Below are positions 1-12,507 of a stretch of DNA of 64,000 bases, piece by piece (the first letter of the stretch is position 1; every line of letters starts with the position of its first letter). The notes below the pieces were generated by a model. The model made no database searches and was not told the origin of the DNA. It worked only from the letters and a program-made list of their open reading frames with translations. The DNA lies in the NCBI GenBank assembly GCA_022749755.1, contig CM040440.1, positions 22,493,269 through 22,557,268 of the forward strand. Direction: 5' to 3'. The stretch comes from Azadirachta indica (Eukaryota > Streptophyta > Magnoliopsida > Sapindales > Meliaceae). The translations under genes and the position numbers were made by a program.

Positions 1-3000
1 TGGAAAAAGCCGGCACAAGGGGAACCCCAGGACAAGAAAACCCTGGAGGATCGGCATAACCCTGAGACGAGTATACAGCAGAGGGTCAAAATTCAAACGT
101 AGAAAGCATCACATGAATTGCAAAAAGGCTTTTAAAAGAATGAGAAGGTTGCATATGATGATTGAAGCGCGCTCCAAAACTTAAGATTCCATGTAAATAT
201 ATTTCGCTTCTAATTAAAAGATAAAATACTCACATGTCGGAAGCAAAGGACAGCAGAAGCAACTACTGCAATAATAACTGCTACCACCAGAAGAATATAT
301 GAAGCACTAAAACGGTAAAACAATCCAGCACTGAAACCACAAAGAGCGATTATGACAAGAGAAATGACACCCTCATGCCAGGCTGAAATCCATCTTGATG
401 AAGCATGATTTGCTGCCTTATCCTTCCAACGAAGAGCTATAACACATGCTGAAACAACTGAATAGCCTGTCTGAAACCAGCCAATGGACAATGTGAGCTC
501 TAAATAACCAATATTAGTTTGCTACAACACTCATCATGCTCCAGTGTCATTATAATTCAAGTCCTGTCCATGAATAAAACCGAGAGCTAGAGATTGGGAG
601 CATCATTGCACAAAGTAGGCAATAATTTATGAAAATACACGATATTTTTTTATCACCATCAGAAAACATATTGATTTAAAATCTAAATAAATCAAAGGCA
701 AAAGTTGATGATGCATACCAACGTGCCAACTGAAAGAATGTGTGAGAGCACATGAATGTTAAATAACCCCGCCAAAATACCAGCAACAATACCAACCCAA
801 ACCTGCGAATGAACAGGAGTGTGGCGTGTTGGGTGGACTTTAGCAAATATAGAAGGCAGCAAACCGTCCCTTCCAAGCCCAAGATATAACCGAGACTGCC
901 CACAGAAACATTCTAGTCATTTACATTTGCACAGTTTACACGGAAAGAAAATCTCAGTAATGATACCCAGAACTCAAATCACCTGAACATAAAGACCAAC
1001 TAGAAGGGTAGTTGTGAGTCCAGCGACAGCACCTATACTGATTAAAACAGAAACAAATTTCAAACCCTTGGATGTAAAAGCATCAGCCAGAGGAGCATCT
1101 TCACCAAGGAACTTGTATGGCACCATCCCAGTGAGCACTAAGCAGACACCAATGTACAATGCAGCACATATAAAAAGGCTTCCCAAGATGCCTATTGGCA
1201 AATCCCGCTGAAGTGTGAAAATTAAGGGGGAAAAGGAAGAAACGGAAATTATAGAACGCAATGCTACAATCAATAGTACATAAAATAAGAAAAGATATTC
1301 AGAACTAAATAGTTAGTATCACAAGACATAATATAACATACGTGAGGTCTCTTAGATTCTTCTGCTGAATTAGCAACAGCATCAAATCCTACATATGCAA
1401 AGAATACTACTGTAGCCCCAGTCAATATTTCTTTGAAACCATTTGGCGCAAAAGGAGACCAATTGGAAACATCAACCTCAAAAGCACCAGCAAAGATGAC
1501 AACAATGACAATGATAACCTGCAGCACAGTTCAAATATAAATGTTATTCTGGATCAACCATGCTCAAGATCTGTGTCTTCTTTTGTTAATTTTTATATAC
1601 AAAAATCACTAAACAAAGTAACCATGCGTAATTCAAGGGATATATCAAATGTGTCAAGATAAACACTTTTCCAGCACAGTCCAGCCTTAGACTACAATGA
1701 AGACACATTTGCGGATTAAACAAAAAAAAAAAAAAACCTACCACACTGCTTAATTTGTTTTCTTTTCAAAACGCAATTTTAAATTTAAGGCAAAATCACG
1801 TACAAATTCACTACGTGATGATAAGACCAAATATGCTTTATGCATTTGCAGGCAACCAAAATGATATCCATAACTTGTTCTGCCAAGACTATATAGCAGC
1901 AAACTTGTGAAGACAGGCAACAAATTTAAACTTTATCAGCATAAATATCACTGACACCTCCAAGAAGCGACATGCAATGCAAGCTACCAGGAGTAATAAA
2001 TGAATGTATACTGGAAAACTTCAGCCCCAACGTTAACAACTCTTGGATATTGGCACTTTTATTATCCATTAAGCCTCATAATTTTCATTCTCAATTAGGA
2101 AATACCATTTAAAGCTTTCTTCACTTTCTCATCCCTTTTCAGCTAGGGTTGCAATATATCATCAAGAAATGAAAGCCAATAGACTTGACAAATAGTCAGA
2201 TTGGAAAAAGGTGAGAGAAAAAGGAGCACCTTTACTACAGTCATGAATGAGTTCAAAGCAGAAGATTCACCAATACCCCAGCACAAAACTACAGTCAGAA
2301 GAGCTAGGAGAATTGGAGCTAATATATTGATAGATAGAGTTCCTCCCAAGAACTCTTCGCCACCGTGTCCAATCCAGCTAGGTATATTTTCTTTGAGAAA
2401 AGGAAAAAGCTCCAGAATCGTGACTACATAGCTTGCCAAGCTCCGTGCTATGCTAGCTGCTCCAATATGATAGTCCACCATAAGTTGTGCAAACACAAGA
2501 AAGGCAGTAAGTTCATTGAAAGCCGTATAAGCATACAAGTACGCTCCCCCAACGACAGCGGGGATACGAGTCGCCAACTCAGCGTAACAAAGTGCATTTA
2601 GCACGGAAGCTGCCCCAGCAAGTAAGAAACTGATTGTAACTCCTGCAGTACAAAGCAAATAATCAACAACGAGGAACAATGAGCGGAACAACTGAATTAA
2701 ATTCTGAGCAATAACGACATTTATTTAACAATAAGACAAAATTCCGAAATCGGCCACTTAATTTCTCTTCAAAAAATAAATCATACACACGTGACCTCAG
2801 CTAGTACAGAAGGTGACTCCTTATTTATGTGTTGCCTAAATTTTCCCAGCAAAGTATTCAAGTTCGAATTTTTACAAAATTTCTACGTCTAACATTCCTC
2901 GAAATGGAATTCAATTCATCAATGAAGCGGCTTAGTTCGTGAAAGTCAATGACCTGGACCAGCGTCGCGAGCCACGGTTCCAGTGACAACAAATATTCCA

Positions 3001-3263
3001 GCGCCGATTGACGCGCCGACGCCAATCAGCACGAGATCGAAGAGGCCCAGCCGCCGCAAAAGTCCGTCGCCATAATTTGCACGGACGGAGGGAGAGTTTA
3101 GGGTTTTAGCTCTGAGAGCTGAAGACCAGAAATTTGAGAGACACGTGGACGATAATGACATCGACGATGAATTGCCGCGGCCTTTTTCAATCGGAACTTC
3201 GCCTCCCATGAAATTTTTATCCGCTGAAATAAACGCGTCATAATTTGCTATGCATTCACTCAT
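1..3263 (-). CDS. CAT9: CAT9-like cationic amino acid transporter (3' end beyond window)
   Basis: APC-superfamily amino acid permease of the plant CAT family, closest to Arabidopsis CAT9 as I remember it; moves cationic and other amino acids across endomembranes (known for the family). Coding exons on the minus strand: 3263-2954, 2642-2230, 1518-1342, 1207-983, 895-719, 470-234, 61-1 (cut by the window edge). All six introns are GT-AG and joins keep frame. Recognisable blocks in order are LFDLVLIGVGASIGAGIFVV (TM1), YAELATRIPAVVGGAY, YHIGAASIARSLASY, FAYVGFDAVANSAEES, LVLTGMVPYKFLGEDAPLAD, LTTTLLVGLYVQ, LGLGRDGLLP and FSCPGVPLVPAF near the edge. The ATG at 3263 is the longest; an in-frame ATG at 3209 (MGGEVPIEKG) resembles the Arabidopsis start better. 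Shares the intergenic promoter region with the divergent gene at 5057. Confidence 0.93.
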
Positions 3264-4262
3264 ATTTATATGTCCGAATTCTGTTTGGTTCGTTAGGTTT
3301 ATAATTGCATCACGTGCTCTAAATCTAAAGTTGCCAGTGCCATGGGCCGGGCCGGGCCGGGTCTACGTTTTTTTTTATCGCCTTTAATTTTTTTTTTTGG
3401 TTTCATTGAAATGTCAATGGCGATTAATATTGCCTTTTTCTTAATTATAACAACATTAATATTATATACTCGAAAAAATTATGGCAACTTCAATTATAAT
3501 ATAATTAATAAAATTTTGCACCCGACAACTGTTAGTAACAACGTTTGCATATCGATTCATTCCTTTAATTCATAAGGGCATAATTATACTAATACTAATA
3601 TATTACATTCATCTAAAGTCCAATAATAATAACAATTATTTTTAAAATATAAATAATAAATATATTTTTTTTGAAAGATCAAAGTATCTTTTCTAACTTT
3701 AATGCAAGGACGACGCAAAAACTTATAAATAAGTCATTATCAGTCAAATTTTACATAAATTTGTTTGACTTGATAGAACCAATTCACTAAAAGGTCCATG
3801 TGGCAGTCCTAAGCCTTAAAAGGCAATTGCAGTAGCAACGCGTTGAACAATATTTGCAAATAAATTCAACAAAGGATAAATACACCACCTTGTTTTTACT
3901 GATTTGTCATTTATTGCCTATTGCCCTATATTTTTACTATGTAGTCCAAATTAAAAAAATTTTAACACACAGTAATAATATTTCTTAATTTTATTTTATA
4001 AACTATCTTTCTAATTATTATTTATCACATTAATTAAATATAAATTTAATGCCATTAATTTATATAAATAATATTACTTGTAGATTCCACGACCAAAATT
4101 TAACATTATGCACCGAAGAAAAAGAAAATTGCACTGAATTTAAATAAAATGAGTAATTACATAAAAATATGCATATGGTTATGCATTGAATACGAGATGA
4201 ATGTTGTTTCACGCAAATCATCTCTAACCTTCGTCGCCTGTATGCTGTAATTATATTTTTCC

Positions 4263-4294
<32 letters not shown>

Positions 4295-4310
4295 CTTTCT
4301 AATTCTAATT

Positions 4311-4343
<33 letters not shown>

Positions 4344-5056
4344 AATTCTTATTTTTAACTTTTTTCCCATCCCTACACAGCCAGGCACAACATAAGTACA
4401 AGCACAACACAATCTCTTTCTCTCGTCTTACAATTTTGCCCAATAAGACAGAAAAGGCGAGGAACAAAACTTCATTTATCTGAAGGGTTTGCCTTTTGTT
4501 CTATCTATCATTTGTGCACCTGAATTCTCTCGGACCCGTTCTAAACTTTTCTTTTTTTTGTTTTTTTTGTTTTTGCTTCCTCTTTTCTATCTGTATTTCT
4601 TAAATACAATTGCAGTTTCTTCAATGCAATCCATCAAAAGGCAAACAGTTTTTGTCCCAAGATTTAAGATTTAAGGGTTTATCTTCAAACCTACAAAACA
4701 AACCAAGATTGAGCTCTCAGGTTTGAGAAAACCGTTAAAGTTTGATAATAACGCTATCTGCAATGCTAAAATTTGCTGGGATTTTCATATAAGTGGGCGT
4801 TTAGAATTTTGTAAATGATCAATTTTTAATTCGTTTTGTGTGATGTATATTCAATTCTGTTGGTTGTTTGAGGATTAGGGTTTTTGAGGTCAAAGAGTAT
4901 TGCTTTTCTATTTCAGTTGTTATTTAGGTTCGAAATGTGTTGGATTTTAATGGGATATTAGTTTATGGGTGTTTGTATTTTCTAAAATTAATTATAGAAT
5001 TTAGTTAATTGAGGTGAAAGATTATTTGTATTTAATATTTGTTGTTTGATTGAGAT
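3264..5056. promoter_or_regulatory. divergent intergenic region between CAT9 and ARABIDILLO genes
   Basis: About 1.8 kb separates two divergently transcribed genes, so it must hold both promoters and 5' leaders. It contains a short G+C-rich patch with repeated gggcc near 3342-3360, two (TA)n microsatellites (4263-4285 and 4311-4335), and a T-rich pyrimidine stretch around 4545-4600 that could belong to a leader or leader intron of the plus-strand gene. No coding sequence was recognised; short open frames here are AT-rich and resemble nothing known to me. Core promoter elements could not be placed with confidence. Confidence 0.5.
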
Positions 5057-8000
5057 ATGAGTCGTAGAGTGAGGCGTAAAGTGGCTAGGAAAGGGAAGGA
5101 GATAGGTGTTTTGCCGTATTATCCTGAGGTCGAGGATGATGTTTTAGATTCTGAGGGAAATGGGTTTGTTGATTGGACTAGTCTGCCTGATGACACAGTG
5201 ATTCAGTTATTTTCATGTCTGAATTATAGAGACCGGGCAAGCTTGTCGTCAACATGTAGGACATGGAGAGCTTTAGGTGCTTCTTCATGTTTATGGAGTT
5301 TCTTGGATCTTCGTGCACATAAATGTGATACTGCAATGGCAGCTTCACTTGCTTCTAGATGTGTAAATCTTCAGAAGCTTAGATTTCGGGGTGCAGAGTC
5401 TGCGGATGCAATAATACACCTTCAAGCTAGGAATTTGCGAGAAATAAGTGGTGATTACTGTAGGAAAATAACAGATGCTACTCTATCTGTGATTGTAGCT
5501 CGTCATGAGGTGCTAGAAAGCCTCCAGCTTGGGCCTGACTTTTGCGAAAGGATCACTAGTGATGCCATAAAAGCAGTAGCTTTTTGCTGTCCCAAATTGA
5601 AGAAACTTCGATTGTCTGGGATTAGGGATATTTCTGGTGATGCCATTAATGCTTTGGCTAAGCTTTGTCCGAATTTAACAGACATTGGGTTTCTGGACTG
5701 CCTTAATGTTGATGAGCTGGCATTGGGAAATGTAGTATCAGTTCGTTTTCTCTCAGTTGCAGGGACTTCAAATATGAAGTGGGGTGTGTTATCACAAATT
5801 TGGCATAGGCTGCCTAAATTGGTTGTGTTGGATGTTTCGAGAACTGATGTTGGTGCGATGACCATCTCCAGATTGTTAACCTCATCCAAGAGCTTGAATA
5901 TTTTGTGTGCCCTGAATTGCCCAGTTCTTGAGGAGGAAAACAGCATTAGTGCTGTTAAGAGTAAAGGCAAGTTATTACTTGCCCTTTTTACTGATATTTT
6001 TAAAGGTCTAGCTACTCTATTTGCCGAAACTACAAACAATGAGAAGAATGTGTTTTTGGATTGGAGGAATTCCAAGAAGAAGGATAGAAACTTAGATGAG
6101 ATTATGACTTGGCTTGAATGGATATTGTCTCATACACTTCTGCGTGCTGCTGAGAGCAATCCCCAGGGTTTGGATGATTTCTGGCTCAAGCAAGGTGCAG
6201 CACTCTTGCTCAGTTTAATGCAGAGCATGCAAGAGGATGTTCAAGAAAGGGCAGCTACAGGACTTGCAACCTTTGTCGTCATTAACGATGAAAATGCTAG
6301 CATAGATGGTGGAAGGGCTGAAGCAGTTATGAAGGATGGTGGCATACGTCTTCTTCTGGAACTTGCAAAGTCTTGGCGGGAAGGGCTTCAGTCAGAGGCT
6401 GCGAAGGTAAATTCTCTTATGGTAATATTATCACACTATTAGCCCATCTACTCTGTGATCTGATGCGTCAACTAATTTCATTCAATTGTTTTCCATAATC
6501 AGTTTAATATTATTATTATTTTCATTTGCTTAAACCATGTAGGCTATAGCAAACTTATCTGTGAATGCCAAAGTTGCAAAAGCTGTTGCAGAGGAAGGAG
6601 GAATTAGTATCCTTGCTGTTTTGGCAAGGTCCATGAACAGGCTAGTAGCTGAAGAGGCGGCAGGAGGTCTATGGAATCTGTCAGTTGGAGAAGAACATAA
6701 GGTTCGTTATATTGTTACCTTTTCATTAGTTTATTATTATTTGACATTGCTTAAATGTTTAGCTGTAACAATTTTGAGAACTTTGATCAGGGTGCCATTG
6801 CTGATGCTGGCGGTGTAAAAGCTTTAGTTGATCTTATATTTAAATGGTCTTCAGGTGGTGACGGTGTTCTGGTATACTCTTAACAGGAACTACTGTCTGT
6901 TCTCATAAAATGCTTCATTAATCACGCATTGTTGTTGTTGTTGTTATATGATAACTTATGCTGTGTATTGGTTCCCATTTTGTTCTTTTAGGAGCGGGCA
7001 GCAGGTGCTTTAGCAAATTTGGCAGCTGATGATAAGTGTAGCATGGAAGTTGCACAAGCGGGTGGTGTACATGCTCTGGTGATGCTTGCTCGCAGTTGCA
7101 AGTTTGAGGGGGTGCAAGAGCAGGTGGTGCAAGTTTCTGGTGCAGTTTTGTTATTTATTTTTTTGAAATATCAGTTTCTGCTGCCAAGCGAGGGTGTCCT
7201 CTTTTCCCTCTGAGAGTGGTAGTTTTTGCCCCCCTTTTTTTTTTCTTTTGAATATGCTCCAGGCTGCTCGTGCCTTGGCTAATTTGGCTGCTCATGGAGA
7301 TAGTAATAGTAACAATTCTGCCGTTGGACAAGAGGCAGGTGCTCTTGAAGCCCTTGTCCAACTGACCCGCTCTCCCCATGAAGGTGTCAGGTAGTTTATG
7401 TCCATTTCAGAAGTCATCATGCAAGTTGTTCTTGTATCGCATGGCTGCATCTTTTATTTACTTTCTGTTCTATTATTCTTTGCACCTTTGTTGAAATAAT
7501 CGATATCGGGACGCTTGAATTTGCAAATTCTGTACGATCCAGTTAAGTTAGATATTGATTTGCAAGATGCTTATAACAGCTATTTGACTTCCTTTTAGAC
7601 ACATTTATAATTTTATGGGCCTGAACTTTTGTCTTTGCAAGAAAGGTTATGTTGTTTTTAATGGGCTTCAGCTGCTACTAATCAACACAGGCAAGAAGCA
7701 GCTGGTGCATTGTGGAATCTATCATTTGACGACAGGAATCGGGAAGCAATTGCAGCAGCTGGTGGTGTTGAGGCATTGGTATGGTGTTTATCTTTCTGAG
7801 CTGTTAAGCATCCTTTGTTTTTCTAAACCGATCTATGGCACTACCTAATACACTACGAAGTAATTCATGAGGAGTAGATGATAAGATGTGCTTGTAGTGA
7901 AAAGAAAATTGTTGAATAACCAAGTAGTGTCTTTGTTACCAGAGAGACAAATTGTCGCAGAAACTCATAAATTTCTTCACTGTGCAATATTGGTATCTTA

Positions 8001-11000
8001 TGAACTGGCATCTATAGATCGTGGACCTACTAATGAAAATGCCACTTTTGAAATACACATGGAGTGGTAAAACTGCATATCTAATGGCTTCTACTGAATG
8101 TGGAGTCATGTTTCATTCTTCGGATTTAATAAAAATCTTTTTTTTCTGTCATTTTTGCAAGCAAATCTGTTGCTTCTCCAGAGAGCTGAAAAGCTAACTG
8201 CATATTGGGTGCTTAATATACTCTCTTTCAATTTAATGACTTACCAAAATAGTGGATTTAATAATATTTGTATTTCTTGTATGTTTATGTGTAATAAGAT
8301 GACAGAAAATATGTATAGTGGTTGATTTTGCAAAACGTGAGGTGTGGAATCACTGCTTTTCCATGTTGCATCTTCTGACAGGGCATGTTATCTCTGATTT
8401 TATAATATTATCTTTGTATTTTACATTTTTAGTTAAAAGTACACACCATGTATTTTAACCATAAGTACCAGTGATGTGTATTATGTGAAAATGGAAACTG
8501 TTCATCATTCTTATTAGTTCTGCGAGAAATATTGACTGCATGTCGAAATTCTTTCCTCACATGATAAATCATCTTGGAACTCATTGAGAAGTTGCTTTCC
8601 TGTGCATTTTGACATCTAATTATTGGGAGTTATTCTTTTCTTCATGCCTTTAAAATTTTTGTTCTAATGATACTCATATCATGAACACTATGAATTATAG
8701 ATTTATAGTTTATTTATTCTATGATATAAAGCTTCAACATATGTTAAAGTTCAGTGGTTTATGCAGGTTGCCCTTGCACAGTCCTGTTCAAATGCCTCTC
8801 CAGGTCTGCAAGAGAGGGCTGCTGGTGCTCTTTGGGGATTGTCGGTGTCTGAAGCTAACTGGTATTTTCCATAAGTTACACATGCACACACACTAGCACA
8901 TGTTATGATGTATGTGTTCATAACATCTGAATCATCTTTTGTTATACACAATTGATTATAGAACAATCTTTCTGTGCTGTTAAAAGTATGCCATAGATTA
9001 TTGTTTGTGATATACTATTTATAAGAGGATCCACAGAAATTGTTTCTATCTGCCACATGCGATTTACTATTTGAATCATATATATCTCCGTAGTAACAAA
9101 TGCATTATAGATTTGTTTCTTGATATCATAAAAACAAATTTGGCACTTTTCACAAGAAATTAAATAAAACAAAAGGAAGATTTGGCAAAGCTTTTCCGGA
9201 GGATTACCCTGTTAATAAAATTTTTGATGTGGAATCACCGGATGATAGAGAATGATGCCTTACAAGATAGGAAAGTTTTTTCTCAATGATTAAAACTTTA
9301 ATACAGGCAGTGTTGCTATATTCGGTCACTACACCGTGATAATTGTTGAAATCAATGTAAGTTTATAATAATATCAGAAAATTTAGCATGGTAGCATCAC
9401 CAGATTGACACCCTCTCTATGCTGGGAGGATAATAAAATGATTTCTAAACTTCGTCAACTGTAATTACTTATTTCATTCTTTTGAATTCCCATCCTGCTG
9501 ATTATGCACTCTCATTTGCTGGAATGATGGTACACTATAATACTTAATAACGTAGGTTTTTCTGGTAAAGTAGGACATGTATCCTGCATTTTATGCTTAT
9601 ATATCAATTTTATGTTCTTATTTGTCTTCATCAGCATTGCTATTGGACGTGAAGGAGGTGTTGCTCCTTTGATTGCGCTGGCACGCTCTGAGGCCGAAGT
9701 AAGTAGTTTATTCTTAAAAAATATTCTGGACATGTATCTTATATTCCTTGATGATGATAAATGATATGCACATTTTTCGATCTCATCCTCCATTCCATGA
9801 TAAGTGAGTGAAACTAGTTTTTTGACATGCCTTTTACTAATTTGCATCATTCATAATTATTATCAGTAACTAGTACTACCAAACTAACATTGTAAACAAC
9901 TTGGCACTTGAAGTTTTGCACATACCTGGTTTCCAATATTTCGTCTTCAGGTTTGACTTCAAATGGTTATTACTTCTGCATCAATTTTACATCTGATTGA
10001 TTGTTCTATCTTGTTCATGTGACTCCAACTTATACCTTAGCTATGTATCTAATCTTTCATGTGGAAACTTCAACAAGTGTATTTTAACGTCTGGATAGTA
10101 TTTATATCCATTCTTTCTGTTATCAACCTTTTTCCCCTAAATCTTAAGTGGACCTTGATTTGGTGATATCATATTGCTATTTTTATTTCAGGATGTCCAT
10201 GAAACTGCTGCAGGAGCTCTTTGGAATCTTGCTTTTAACCCTGGTAATGCTCTCCGTATAGTGGAGGAAGGGGGAGTTCCTGCCCTTGTTCATCTGTGTT
10301 CTTCATCGGGTTCAAAGATGGCAAGATTTATGGCGGCATTGGCATTGGCATATATGTTTGATGGCAGGTATTCAGTGTAACATCAACCTTTTTAGTACTG
10401 AGGTTATTTTTTGTGCAATTCTCCCTGCCAAGTTGTTTCACAAAACCTTTGTAATTGCATATTTGCCTCGAGAATTTGAGATTTTGTGCCTGTTTGATAT
10501 GGTTTTTGAAATGACCAGGCGATCTTTTTTTAATGGAAAAAGCTGTTTCATTCTTTTTCTTTAGGTGTTTGGTTATGATTTAAAAAGCTTCTTTATCAGT
10601 GTTTAACAGGAGAGGCTGCAAGAGCACTTTTTGAGATTTTTTAAAATGTTAAATTGTTCGAAATACATTTATATTATTTTATGAATTCAATGACACCCTG
10701 TTAAGGTTGCAGTATAAAAAGGGTTTCTTTAGCTTTTCCACACACATGTTTATAACTTTTATTTTCACGATGTTTGTACAGAATGGATGAATTTGCTCTG
10801 ATAGGAACTTCAACAGAAAGCATTTCAAAGTGTGTGAGCTTAGATGGGGCTAGAAGGATGGCTTTGAAGCATATTGAATCTTTCATTCTTACATTTTCTG
10901 ATCCACAAGCATTTGCCACTGCTGCTGCATCATCTGCTCCAGCATCATTGACGCAAGTAACAGAAAGAGCTCGTATTCAAGAAGCTGGACATTTGAGATG

Positions 11001-11009
11001 CAGGTTTGT

Positions 11010-11057
<48 letters not shown>

Positions 11058-11703
11058 CACTCTAGTGTCTAACCGCCTAATTTAGTTTAAAAGAGTAAAG
11101 GAATTAAGTATGCTGATATTCAGTTGCTCTATAGGTAGGTGCTTGATGCATTAGTCTAGTCCACCCTTATATGTGGAACTAAAAATGACTCCCCTAGAAG
11201 GCATTTTTCTACGTGATGTTAATTTTTTATAGTAATTTTTGTTATCATTTAAACCCACCCTATGTTATGTGGACAATTTAAAGTTCCCTTTTGACCATGC
11301 ATTGCTCTATGTTCCTCAGTGGGGCTGAAATCGGGAGATTCATCACCATGCTACGGAATCCTTCTTCTGTACTCAAGGCATGTGCTGCATTTGCCCTTCT
11401 CCAGGTAAATACCACATATTCGCTCTCTCTCTCTCTCTGAGTTGTCAAAATTTTTGATCATGTTTTGGGTTGTTGTTTTCCTCAATCTTCTGGGAGTTCA
11501 TTTATTTATTTTCTGAATTGCAGTTCACAATTCCTGGTGGCCGGCATGCGGTGCATCATGCAAGCCTTATGCAGGGTGTTGGAGCAGCACGAGTTCTGCG
11601 TGCAGCAGCAGCAGCTGCAACTGCTCCGCTTGAAGCCAAAATATTTGCCAGAATTGTACTTCGCAACCTGGAACACCATCACCAAATGGAACCTTCAATA
11701 TAA
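5057..11703 (+). CDS. ARABIDILLO: ARABIDILLO F-box/armadillo-repeat protein
   Basis: F-box protein with leucine-rich and armadillo repeats; Arabidopsis ARABIDILLO-1/-2 promote lateral root development and are presumed substrate receptors of SCF ubiquitin ligases in the nucleus (known). Coding exons: 5057-6406, 6543-6701, 6791-6871, 6992-7123, 7263-7390, 7691-7778, 8767-8861, 9635-9698, 10192-10367, 10782-11003, 11320-11404, 11524-11703. All introns are GT-AG and the join gives 919 aa, close to the ~930 aa of the Arabidopsis proteins. N-terminus has a basic NLS-like stretch (RRVRRKVARKGK, residues 3-14), then an F-box (about 40-83, LPDDTVIQLFSCLNYRDRAS), LRR-like repeats (about 90-300), and armadillo repeats from about 370 with recurring ALANLAA, GALWNLSF, GALWGLSV and GALWNLAF helices. 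C-terminus ends RNLEHHHQMEPSI. The largest introns are 7779-8766 and 8862-9634. Confidence 0.96.
11011..11057. repeat. compound (CT)n(TA)n microsatellite in ARABIDILLO intron 10
   Basis: About 11 CT units run straight into about 12 TA units. The tract starts only 7 bases after the intron 10 donor at 11004. A shorter CT run lies in the next intron near 11427. Confidence 0.95.
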
Positions 11704-12507
11704 ACAGATCATCTGTCATGTTCACCAAAAAAAGTCACTGTTAAAAGGCTATTTATTTTGAGCGACGGAGATTATTCCTTAGCAACGGTAAAATAAAACT
11801 GTAAGAGTATTTTCTGCTCCCTGTGTAACTATATAGAAATGTATATGAACTGGAATCATGTTCCCATCTCCCATTTGTTATGTATTTAGAAGGTGTTAAA
11901 ACTAGGTCTGGAGTGAGAATTTTCCTCCTTTTTCCCTGTAACAAATCCTTGCATTTTATGTTTTACAAGGTACTTTCAATAGGAGATTGACTTAAAAACT
12001 GATCAGTGCCTCGTTTTTGTTTTCTCTCGCTCCCTGTATTCTTTGTGACAATATCTTCTATAAGATCATAAGTGTTATAAGCCAGTTCGTCTGAATTTGA
12101 CACTACTTGTTTCGGTTTTGATTTTCGAGGAAAGTTAGTGATATACGTCTTTTTCTTCTGGTTGAATTCAGGGCGAAACTAATTTTATTACATACATTTT
12201 GTCCTGAAACTAATTTTAAATTTTGATCTCTCTAATTTTGTAATTTCACCATAATTTTAGCATTTTTTTTACAATTTTTCCAGTTTCAAATTAATATATT
12301 CCATATTGAACAAGAAGCCATGAAATATGGCCCATAAAAATCCGCATCGTTGGACATCTGTTATCCCAGACAAGCACACCAATGAAAAATCATCAGACCC
12401 AAAACGGTACATTAAAATCTATGAGCAATCCAAAATAGTAGTGGAACGTGTCAAGAATAACTTGTAAGAGTTTAGGCATTTTTTTCCTCTTCTACAGAGC
12501 GGGACGC
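11704..12507. other. convergent intergenic region, 3' ends of two genes
   Basis: The stop codons of the plus-strand ARABIDILLO gene (11703) and the minus-strand thioesterase gene (12508) face each other across about 800 bases. The region should contain both 3' UTRs and poly(A) sites; aataaaac at about 11793 is a candidate signal for the plus-strand gene. No coding potential was recognised. Confidence 0.6.

Noticed and set aside
5503..6075. 190-aa open frame on the minus strand
   Set aside because: Exactly antisense to exon 1 of the ARABIDILLO gene; no independent similarity.
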